Assembly: GCA_020847015.1 (NCBI GenBank)
Contig: JADLCW010000551.1
Location: 1 to 5,762 of the forward strand
Length of the DNA: 5,762 nt
Reading direction: 5' to 3'
From: Thermomicrobiales bacterium
GTDB lineage: Bacteria > Chloroflexota > Chloroflexia > Thermomicrobiales > UBA6265
Shown here one piece after another: positions 1-5,265 of the stretch. The notes beneath the pieces are model-generated. The model had not been told where the DNA came from, searched no databases, and was given only the letters and a program-made list of their open reading frames with translations. How positions within the stretch are numbered: the first letter of the stretch is position 1; each line of letters opens with the position of its first letter. The position numbers and the translations under genes are program-made.

Positions 1-815
1 TATCGGCGCACCTGAATCTGTTTGCCAGGCAGCGTCCGCATACAGGTGCGCGACAAGCGCATCTGCTTGCTTTGCAATGCTTGTCCGTGATGCGACAAGC
101 CAACCGGCACCCCGGCGATCGACCCCAACCGCTTGAACGTGCTCAGATCGCGGAGCGAACGATCCATCGCCGCTCCGTCGTTGACTCCCGGCACCAGCAC
201 CAGTTGGGCGTGGAAATCAATGCCGGCGCGCTCCAGCCGCGCGAGATCGTCCATGATCTTGCCGGCTTTGGGATTGCCGACCAGCGCCTGCCGCAATTCG
301 GGGTCGGTGCTATGCACCGAAACATGCAGCGGCGAAAGTCGCTGCTCCTCGATCCGCCGCCAGTCCTCCTCCGAGAGATTGGTCAGCGTGACGAAATTGC
401 CATAGAGCATCGAGTAGCGGAAATCGTCGTCCATCACGTAGAGCGAGCGACGCATGCCTTTGGGAATCTGCTTGATGAAGCAGAACGGGCAGGAATTCTC
501 GCAAAGGCGGACGCCATCGAACGTCGGGTCGCTGAAGGTGACGCCCCAGAATTCGTCGCCGTTGAGCTTCAGATCGTAGCGCAGCAAGACTCCGCCGCGC
601 TCGACATCGATCACCACCCGGTCGGACTGGGCGTGGAACTGAAAATCGAGCGCGTCCATCAACGGTTGGCCATTGATTCCGACCACGCGGTCACCGGGCT
701 CGATGCCCAGCTCCATCGCGAACGAAACTGGCGACACGGCTTCGATGAGACCGGGCAGACTCGGCGCCAGATCGACACGGCGGTGGGACAGCGGGCTGAC
801 GTGGACGGGACTCAT
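1..815 (-). CDS. DUF512-family PDZ/radical-SAM protein, C-terminus beyond window edge
   Basis: The visible part is 271 codons read leftwards from an ATG at 815. Residues about 20-60 look like a PDZ-type domain (EAVSP then GIEPGDRVVGINGQ). A radical-SAM-like cysteine motif CxxxCxxC follows at C105, C109 and C112 (CENSCPFCF), then the block IPKGMRRSLYV-DDD-R-S-LYGNFVTLTNL that is typical of the DUF512 family (also described as a putative FeS oxidoreductase in cyanobacteria). Further matches are SPLHVSVHSTDP (161-172) and LVPGVNDG (207-214). Family members are usually well over 400 residues, so roughly the last third lies outside the window. Biochemical function is not established; it is presumably a cytoplasmic FeS protein. 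The ATG lacks a clear Shine-Dalgarno, and in-frame GTG codons about 27-50 bases upstream are alternatives before an in-frame TGA. After VPVGLS (about residue 241) the reading departs from what I expect of the family; see findings. Confidence 0.88.
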   Translation of the reverse strand, partial: MSPVHVSPLSHRRVDLAPSLPGLIEAVSPVSFAMELGIEPGDRVVGINGQPLMDALDFQFHAQSDRVVIDVERGGVLLRYDLKLNGDEFWGVTFSDPTFDGVRLCENSCPFCFIKQIPKGMRRSLYVMDDDFRYSMLYGNFVTLTNLSEEDWRRIEEQRLSPLHVSVHSTDPELRQALVGNPKAGKIMDDLARLERAGIDFHAQLVLVPGVNDGAAMDRSLRDLSTFKRLGSIAGVPVGLSHHGQALQSKQMRLSRTCMRTLPGKQIQVRR

Positions 816-908
816 GCAGGCGCAATCCAGGGAATTCGGCACCACAAAGCGCCGCACGACCGCGGCACGCTGCCCGAGCTTACCATATCAACCGATCGGC
901 GCACTCGT

Positions 909-1217
909 TCAGGCTATATCGTCGCGCGCCCCGTCTGGCTTCACGATCGTCTCGCCGGCCTCGCGGGCCAGCGCCGGCGGGTCAAGGACGGCGGTCACGG
1001 TCAATTGACCGTGACCGGCTCCCACGTCGGTCACACGGATCACCCCTGATTCGGCCAGGGAGCGCAGCACGGCATTGACATCACCGGTCAGTTCGCGCCG
1101 GTTGGCAAGGTAATCGAAGTCTTCCGTCGTCAGCGGGGTAATGCTGGTCCCGCCGGCAAAGTGCTCCCACAACGTGCCGGTGATCGCTTGTCGCAGGTCG
1201 CTGTCTGACTCGTCCAT
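909..1217 (-). CDS. Small hypothetical protein (102 aa)
   Basis: I do not recognise this protein. It is 102 residues, acidic at the N-terminus (MDESDSDL), with no signal peptide or membrane segment. Residues about 28-65 (LTTEDFDYLANR, then DVNAVLRSLAESGVIRVTD) followed by the strand-like GQLTVTAVLDP resemble the helix-helix-strand pattern of a small winged-helix domain, but that is a weak inference from pattern alone. The start is well supported: a GAGGTGG ribosome binding site lies 4 bases upstream of the ATG, and an in-frame TGA sits directly before it. Codons are strongly G/C-ending, which supports real coding. The gene ends 93 bp upstream of the DUF512 gene on the same strand, so the two may be co-transcribed. 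Residues 68-75 (GHGQLTVT) are encoded by a perfect palindrome. Confidence 0.7.
   Translation of the reverse strand: MDESDSDLRQAITGTLWEHFAGGTSITPLTTEDFDYLANRRELTGDVNAVLRSLAESGVIRVTDVGAGHGQLTVTAVLDPPALAREAGETIVKPDGARDDIA
992..1017. repeat. Perfect 26-bp palindrome with no spacer
   Basis: The left half reads CGGTCACGGTCAA (992-1004) and the right half (1005-1017) is its exact reverse complement. Each half contains two GGTCA-type hexamers (GGTCAC, GGTCAA). It lies inside the coding sequence of the 102-residue protein and is in phase, so both strands read GHGQLTVT in that frame. It could be a binding site for a dimeric protein or an RNA hairpin in the minus-strand transcript; the sequence does not say which. 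Confidence 0.9.
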
Positions 1218-1259
1218 TCATCCACCTCTCTAGCGAAGATCGTGCGAGTTTCGTCGTCT

Positions 1260-1281
1260 ATCTGCATCGATTTCGGCAGAT
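1260..1281. promoter_or_regulatory. Inverted repeat in divergent intergenic region, possible operator
   Basis: ATCTGC (1260-1265) and GCAGAT (1276-1281) form a 6-bp inverted repeat with a 10-base spacer. The centre-to-centre distance of the arms is about one and a half helical turns. It lies between the divergently read small hypothetical gene and the CdaR-type regulator, where an operator for either would be placed. Short arms mean chance is possible, and no clear -35/-10 pair was found nearby. Confidence 0.3.
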
Positions 1282-1334
1282 GTCGGCGATATTCTGGCGC
1301 TTTCGACCGTGGCCCAACAATCGCGCTTCCTCTT

Positions 1335-1377
1335 CTGCGACGAGCCGCCGGCGGGCGCTCCGAATAGTCCGTCGCAG
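1335..1377 (+). promoter_or_regulatory. Inverted repeat in the likely 5' leader of the regulator gene
   Basis: CTGCGAC (1335-1341) pairs perfectly with GTCGCAG (1371-1377). Inside the 29-base loop, GAGC (1342-1345) can pair with GCTC (1357-1360), giving a stacked stem in the plus-strand RNA. It ends 20 bases before the regulator start codon, next to the weak GTGGGG ribosome binding site. It could be a leader hairpin or a protein-binding site. No known riboswitch was recognised. Confidence 0.3.
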
Positions 1378-1397
1378 CGCACCCGTGGGGTTCTCGC

Positions 1398-2552
1398 ATG
1401 ATGGTACAGCCCACTGAATTCGAACGCGTAGCTGGCGCCATTTCAGTTCGCGCGGCGGAATTGCTCAATGCGCCGATCCGCGTCACCGACGACCATGGCA
1501 CGATCGTGGCCAGCAGTTGCCCAGTCGGCGGCGAACCTGCCGCGGCCGAAATCGCCGCCGCTATTCGCGTGCCGCTGCGTTTCGATGCGCGCGGCGGAGA
1601 GGTGATCGTCCTCCCGTCCGCCGATGGCGAAGTGATTCCGCCACGACTGGCGCAGGCGCTGGTCGATCTGGTGGTCAGCGAGATCGCCATCGCCGACCGG
1701 CTGCCGAGTCAGTCGGATCTCAAGAATCGCTTCATCTACGAGTTGCTCCACGGCGAGACGACCGACGCCGCCGCCGTGCTGCGGGACGCGCGTCTGCTGG
1801 GCATGGATCTCACGCCGCCTCGCGCCGTCATCCTGATCGACGCTTCGCGCTTCATTAGTCCGGGCGGTCCGCTGCCTGGCGACGCCGTACGGCGAGCGCG
1901 CACGGTCATTCGCAGCGTCGTCGGATTCTTCCACTTGCCGAACGACACCATCTGCGCCTGGGATGGCGCCAACGAGTTGGCCGTGCTGAAGGCCAGCGAC
2001 ACCAAGAATCTTGAGAACTGGGTCGATCGTGACGGCGACCCCGGACCGCCAGGCGCCTCATGGGCCAACCTGACCGCACTCAAACGCGCCGCCCGCGCCC
2101 TCCTCTGTCGGCTTCGCCACGATACTGGCTCCGACATCACGGTCGGCATCGGTCGCTATCATCCCGGCATCGACGGTCTGGCGCGCTCGTATAGCGACGC
2201 ACAGGCGGCGCTTTCGCTCGGCAGCCGCTTCCACGGCCCCAATCACGTGCACTGTCTGGACTCGCTCGGCATCCCCGCCTTGGTCGGGGTCGCGGACGAG
2301 CAGACAAAGCTCGGACTGGCGCAGCACCTGCTCAGTCCGCTCGACCACGAACCCGACCTGCTGCGCACGCTGGACACCTATTTCGCCGCCGACTGCTGCC
2401 CCACGCCCACATCCCAACACCTGGAGATCCACCGCAACACGCTCGGCTACCGGTTCGACAAGATCGCGAATCTGACTGGCCTGGATCCGCGGCGATTCGA
2501 CGACGCGGTGCAGATTCGATTGGCTCTCGTGTTGCGTTCTCTGGCGGCCTGA
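1398..2552 (+). CDS. CdaR/PucR-type transcriptional regulator
   Basis: This is a 384-residue DNA-binding regulator. Residues about 7-100 form a compact N-terminal sensor-like segment (FERVAGAISVRAAELL, IRVTDDHGTIVASS) that resembles the start of sugar-diacid recognition domains. KNRFIYELLHGE (109-120) marks the entry to the central CdaR GGDEF-like domain (about 135-285, including DITVGIGRYHPGIDGLARSY-DAQAAL). The C-terminus (about 322-384) carries the family's helix-turn-helix: LLRTLDTYF, then LEIHRNTLGYRFDKIANLTGLD. These cytoplasmic proteins usually sense a small carboxylate or sugar-derived ligand and act on nearby genes; the ligand here is unknown. The start is ATG at 1398 with a second in-frame ATG at 1401 and only a weak GTGGGG upstream. 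It is divergent from the small hypothetical gene and 34 bp upstream of a glycosyltransferase, with which it probably forms an operon. Confidence 0.88.
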   Translation: MMVQPTEFERVAGAISVRAAELLNAPIRVTDDHGTIVASSCPVGGEPAAAEIAAAIRVPLRFDARGGEVIVLPSADGEVIPPRLAQALVDLVVSEIAIADRLPSQSDLKNRFIYELLHGETTDAAAVLRDARLLGMDLTPPRAVILIDASRFISPGGPLPGDAVRRARTVIRSVVGFFHLPNDTICAWDGANELAVLKASDTKNLENWVDRDGDPGPPGASWANLTALKRAARALLCRLRHDTGSDITVGIGRYHPGIDGLARSYSDAQAALSLGSRFHGPNHVHCLDSLGIPALVGVADEQTKLGLAQHLLSPLDHEPDLLRTLDTYFAADCCPTPTSQHLEIHRNTLGYRFDKIANLTGLDPRRFDDAVQIRLALVLRSLAA

Positions 2553-2586
2553 CCGGCCGGGCGGCCGTATCGAGAAGAGGAACATC

Positions 2587-3465
2587 ATGGCGCTCGTCGA
2601 TGTGCTGATTCCGACGTACGGCCGCAAGACCGGGTTGGCCGTAACCCTGGCGAGTCTGCACGCGCAGACATTTCACGATTTCGATATCGTCATCTCCGAC
2701 CAGACGCCCGATGATGACGTGTACCTCGATTCAGTCGAAATCCAGACGCTCGCGCGGGCGCTGCGCTGGCACAGCCACCGGGTGACGATGCATCGCCATC
2801 TGCCGCGCCGGGGTCTCGCCGAGCAACGCCAGTTCCTGTTGGAGCAAAGCCAGGCGCCCTACGTCCACTTCCTGGATGACGACGTGCTGCTCGACCCGCC
2901 GGTGATGGAACGCATGCTGGCCACGATCCGGCACGAGCGGTGCGGGTTCGTTGGCGCAGCGGCAACCGGACTCGAGTATTTGGCCGACGTGCGGCCGCAC
3001 CAACAAGACATCGAGTTATGGCGCGGCCCGGTGGAGCCGGAATCGTTCGGTCCCGATTCGATCCCGTGGGATCGCCACCTCGTGAACAACGCCGCCAATC
3101 CGCTCCATCTGGAGCGGCGGCTCTGCCCGGGCGGAGCGACGGTGCGCTACAAGATCGCTTGGGTCGGCGGAGCCAACGTGCTGTTCGATCGTGACAAACT
3201 CCTCGCCGTCGGCGGATTCAGTTTCTGGGATCGGCTGCCGCCGGAGCATGCCGGCGAGGAAGTCGTCGTCCAGTTCCTGTTGCTGAACCGCTACGGCGGG
3301 TGCGGCATTCTCCCCAGCGGAACCTATCACCTTGGATTGCCAACGACGGTGATTGATCGCCGCCGCAACGCGACCGAGCTCTTCGGCGACCTCCAGCGCG
3401 AACTCGGCGTGGCGGGGCTGGATTCATCGCTTGTCGCGCCCGCAGTTGAAGCTGCCGGGGCCTGA
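2587..3465 (+). CDS. Family 2 glycosyltransferase
   Basis: This 292-residue protein has the GT-A fold signatures of GT2 enzymes, which move a sugar from a nucleotide-sugar donor to an acceptor. The N-terminal nucleotide-binding strand is DVLIPTYGR (5-13), followed by LASLHAQTFHDFDIVISDQ (21-39). The metal-binding acidic motif is HFLDDDVLL with D97-D99. A later IAWVGGANVLFDRD (190-203) and GGFSFWDRLPPEHAGEE (209-224) match the acceptor side, and E223/E224 is the probable counterpart of the catalytic-base ED motif. There are no membrane segments, so it is likely cytosolic or peripheral. An AGAGG ribosome binding site lies 6 bases before the ATG. Donor and acceptor cannot be read from the sequence. 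The upstream regulator is the only close neighbour; the heptose operon starts 538 bp further on, so a link to heptosylation is inference. Confidence 0.9.
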   Translation: MALVDVLIPTYGRKTGLAVTLASLHAQTFHDFDIVISDQTPDDDVYLDSVEIQTLARALRWHSHRVTMHRHLPRRGLAEQRQFLLEQSQAPYVHFLDDDVLLDPPVMERMLATIRHERCGFVGAAATGLEYLADVRPHQQDIELWRGPVEPESFGPDSIPWDRHLVNNAANPLHLERRLCPGGATVRYKIAWVGGANVLFDRDKLLAVGGFSFWDRLPPEHAGEEVVVQFLLLNRYGGCGILPSGTYHLGLPTTVIDRRRNATELFGDLQRELGVAGLDSSLVAPAVEAAGA

Positions 3466-3513
3466 GGGGCGATTCTTTCTTAACAAGCGCAGCCTGCCTG
3501 CTCCTCACCGAGG

Positions 3514-3609
3514 TCGCCCATCGGCACCACCGCCGCAGGCGCGACATTCTGTGCTGTTGCGCCATGCCCGACGACCTCGCGCATTCGGCACCTCCGCTTC
3601 GCCCGCGAC
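3514..3609. repeat. Imperfect direct repeat, two copies 63 bp apart
   Basis: Copy 1 (3514-3545) and copy 2 (3577-3609) align over 33 columns with 25 identities and one gap. Both begin TCGC and end CGCGAC, and share a CGGCACC core followed by CCGC. On the minus strand the shared core reads GGTGCCG. They may be degenerate protein-binding sites, parts of a structured RNA, or a small ancient duplication. Confidence 0.45.
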
Positions 3610-3637
3610 GGCGCCCCGAGTTCGCATGCCGAACGCG
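3578..3637. repeat. Bulged inverted repeat, potential hairpin
   Basis: The left arm CGCG-CA-TTCGGCA (3578-3590) pairs with TGCCGAACGCG (3627-3637) over 11 base pairs with a two-base CA bulge. The loop is 36 bases. It overlaps the second copy of the imperfect direct repeat. No T-run follows on either strand, so it is not a standard terminator. Confidence 0.4.
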
Positions 3638-3706
3638 GGACGGCTTTCATCGTTGGTCGCCCCTCCTGCGCCCCGCGGCTCCGCCTGGCGCACTGGAGAG
3701 ACGTCC

Positions 3707-3823
3707 ATGGCAGATCGCCACGTCGACCAGGCGGTCGCCTGTTTCCCCAACACGATCGCGCGATCTGACCCGGTGTCAGCCGCCGTCCGGCGAGTTCACC
3801 CCGACTCTCGCACTCGCGCGTAG
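3707..3823 (+). CDS. Candidate small ORF, 38 codons, low confidence
   Basis: The ATG at 3707 is preceded by GGAGAG seven bases upstream and opens a 38-codon frame (MADRHVDQAVACFPN...) ending in TAG. About three quarters of its third positions are G or C, slightly above the regional base composition. A 6-bp hairpin (TGCGCC 3667-3672 with GGCGCA 3687-3692) sits just before the ribosome binding site. I recognise no homologue, and length alone gives no support, so chance is the likelier explanation. If real, it would be a leader peptide or small protein between the glycosyltransferase and the heptose operon. Confidence 0.15.
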   Translation: MADRHVDQAVACFPNTIARSDPVSAAVRRVHPDSRTRA

Positions 3824-4003
3824 CCTCCGCCAATCCTGACCCGGAAGTCCCGCTCTCTGGGCATATGCACAACACCGCGCCGGTGACGGGAAAGAACAAA
3901 TGTGCAGTCGCCCGATGTTTCGGGGTGGGACGACGACCTACAGTCTCAATGTGCCGGCTCGCGCTTCGTGCGCTTGCCCAGCGCCGGTGAAAGGACGCGA
4001 TCG

Positions 4004-4648
4004 ATGGCGACCTCACGGCTTCAAATCCTCCCCGACCCGGCGACGCTCCGGCTCGACGACTTCGCGCACCGTATCGCTGCGTCGTTGGAGCGGCGCGAAG
4101 CAGCGCTCGCTGCCGCCATCGGCGCCCTGCGCTCCGATCCCCGCCCCATCGCCGCGGCGGCAGGACTGATGCTGAAGGCGCTGGAGCGAGGTGGCTGCGT
4201 GCTTACCGCCGGCAACGGCGGCAGCGCCGCTGAAGCCCAGCACATGGCGGCCGAATTGGTCGGTCGCTTCCGCCGCGATCGCAGAGCCCTGCCGGCGCTC
4301 GCGCTGAGCGCTGATGCGGCAACCTTGACCGCGATTGCCAACGATTACGGCTACCCCGAGGCGTTCGCCCGTATTGTCCGCGCCTGGGCCTCGCCCGACA
4401 ACGTGCTGGTGCTCTTCAGCACCAGCGGCGAGTCGCCGAACGTGCTCGCCGCCGCCGCCGCCGCCCACTCCGCCGCGATGCCGGTCGTTGCGGTCACCGG
4501 CGGCCCGCGCAGCCGGCTGGCGGCGGCCGGCGACGTGGCGGTGCGCGTGCCAGCGGTCGAAACACCGCTGATTCAGGAACTCCATGCAATCGTGGTGCAC
4601 CTCGTGTGCGACCTGGTGGAGGCTGAAATCGCCGGAGGCGCATCATGA
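4004..4648 (+). CDS. gmhA: Sedoheptulose 7-phosphate isomerase GmhA
   Basis: GmhA converts sedoheptulose 7-phosphate to D-glycero-D-manno-heptose 7-phosphate, the first step of nucleotide-heptose synthesis in the cytoplasm. The 214-residue product has a SIS fold: the phosphate-binding AGNGGSAAEAQHMAAELVGRF (69-89), TAIANDYGYPEAFARIVRA (109-127), the second phosphate loop STSGESPNV (139-147), TGG (165-167) and IQELHAIVVHLVCDLVE (190-206). By alignment with the E. coli enzyme, the zinc/active-site residues are H80, E84, Q191 and H199, all present. The ATG at 4004 is chosen because AAAGGA lies 8 bases upstream and the length then fits the family; a GTG at 3902 would add 34 residues unlike any GmhA. 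The stop overlaps the start of gmhB by 4 bp (ATGA). Six consecutive GCC codons (4448-4465) encode A149-A154. Confidence 0.95.
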   Translation: MATSRLQILPDPATLRLDDFAHRIAASLERREAALAAAIGALRSDPRPIAAAAGLMLKALERGGCVLTAGNGGSAAEAQHMAAELVGRFRRDRRALPALALSADAATLTAIANDYGYPEAFARIVRAWASPDNVLVLFSTSGESPNVLAAAAAAHSAAMPVVAVTGGPRSRLAAAGDVAVRVPAVETPLIQELHAIVVHLVCDLVEAEIAGGAS

Positions 4649-5265
4649 CCCCGGCCCTGTTTCTCGATCGCGACGGCACCCTCGTCCACCCTCGCCACTA
4701 TCCGGCGCGCCCGGAGGAGTTGGTGCTCTACGACGGCATCGGCTCCGGGTTGCGCCGCCTGCAGGCAGCTGGATTCCGGCTCGTGCTGATCACCAACCAG
4801 GCTGGCATCGCGCGCGGCTATTTCAGCGAGGCCGATCTCGACCGCATGCACGCGCATCTGCGCGCCGAACTCGCCGCGCTCGGGGTCGCGCTCGACGCCA
4901 TCTACTACTGCCCTCACCATATCGAGGGCGCCGTTGCGCCATATGCCCACGCGTGCGACTGCCGCAAACCGGCTCCCGGCATGCTGCTGCACGCGGCGAT
5001 AGATCTTGATCTGGATCTCGACTCTTCCTGGTTCCTTGGCGACATCCTCGACGACGTCGAAGCCGGGAATCGGGCCGGTTGCCGCACCGTGCTGATCGAT
5101 CTCGGCAGCGAAGCGCCGCCAACCAGCGAAGTTCGCCGCCCAACCGCGGTCGCCCGCAACACCGTTCATGCCCTGGAAATCGTCGCCGCTGCCGCGGGGT
5201 TGGCTGCTGCTCCCACGACGCACGTTCCCGCGCGTTGGCGCGAGGAGGCCGTCCATGTCCGCTGA
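4645..5265 (+). CDS. gmhB: D-glycero-D-manno-heptose 1,7-bisphosphate 7-phosphatase GmhB
   Basis: GmhB is a HAD-superfamily phosphatase that removes the 7-phosphate from heptose 1,7-bisphosphate. In the 206-residue product, the catalytic FLDRDGT carries nucleophile D8 and acid/base D10. Motif II is LITNQAGIARGYF (48-60). The GmhB zinc loop is complete, with C89, H91, C104 and C106 (CPHH...CDC), followed by RKP with K108. The Mg-binding motif is GDILDDVEAG with D133 and D137. The C-terminal tail after about residue 155 is Ala-rich and longer than usual. A run DLDLDLD (about 120-126), from three GATCTn units, replaces the normally shorter linker. Its ATG overlaps the gmhA stop and its end overlaps hldE by 11 bp, so translation is coupled. 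Which anomer it prefers (beta for ADP-heptose, alpha for GDP-heptose) cannot be read directly; the adjacent HldE-type kinase points to beta. Confidence 0.95.
   Translation: MTPALFLDRDGTLVHPRHYPARPEELVLYDGIGSGLRRLQAAGFRLVLITNQAGIARGYFSEADLDRMHAHLRAELAALGVALDAIYYCPHHIEGAVAPYAHACDCRKPAPGMLLHAAIDLDLDLDSSWFLGDILDDVEAGNRAGCRTVLIDLGSEAPPTSEVRRPTAVARNTVHALEIVAAAAGLAAAPTTHVPARWREEAVHVR
5242..5248 (+). promoter_or_regulatory. Strong ribosome binding site of the heptose kinase gene
   Basis: GAGGAGG, a near-perfect Shine-Dalgarno, lies six bases upstream of the ATG at 5255 and inside the last codons of gmhB. It fixes the kinase start and indicates that the 11-bp overlap is a real coupled junction and not a misplaced start. 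Confidence 0.8.

Larger units (their letters stand above)
3466..4003. other. 538-bp region without a convincing gene
   Basis: Open frames exist here on both strands, but none reads like a known family. The translations are rich in Arg, Pro, Ser and Ala, as expected from GC-rich non-coding DNA. The stretch holds an imperfect direct repeat (3514-3609), a bulged inverted repeat (3578-3637), one weak small ORF (3707-3823) and, at its end, the ribosome binding site of gmhA. No tRNA, recognisable riboswitch or clear Rho-independent terminator was seen. The promoter of the heptose operon probably lies here, but I could not identify a credible -35/-10 pair. Confidence 0.6.

Noticed and set aside
72..1049. 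Long plus-strand open frame (325 codons)
   Set aside because: It is antisense to the DUF512 protein and the small hypothetical gene, both supported by motifs, ribosome binding site or codon bias. Its translation is rich in Arg, His, Asp and Ala and matches no family I know.
1130..1267. Minus-strand frame starting MQIDDETRTIFAREVDEW at 1267, as an alternative start of the small gene
   Set aside because: The first residues look plausible, but there is no ribosome binding site, the frame differs from the 102-residue gene, and its second half is only a shadow of that gene.
1218..1397. Sigma70-like promoter pairs in the divergent region
   Set aside because: Best matches had only about three of six bases in each hexamer, not better than chance.
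2553..2570. GGCCGGGCGGCC hairpin after the regulator stop codon as a terminator
   Set aside because: The loop would be only two bases, no T-run follows, and the glycosyltransferase ribosome binding site begins directly after it, so read-through is more likely.
3514..3640. T-box or cobalamin riboswitch suggested by GGTGCC and GGTGG words on the minus strand
   Set aside because: The remaining conserved boxes of either class are absent, and the minus strand has no gene immediately downstream to control.
3754..3765. 12-bp palindrome GATCGCGCGATC
   Set aside because: A 12-bp palindrome is expected about once by chance in a window of this size.
3902..4003. GTG-started N-terminal extension of GmhA by 34 residues
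   Set aside because: The extension resembles nothing in GmhA proteins, while the ATG at 4004 has AAAGGA at good spacing and gives a normal family length.
3480..4016. Minus-strand open frame of 178 codons across the intergenic region
   Set aside because: Composition is that of GC-rich non-coding DNA, with no recognisable motif and no good ribosome binding site.
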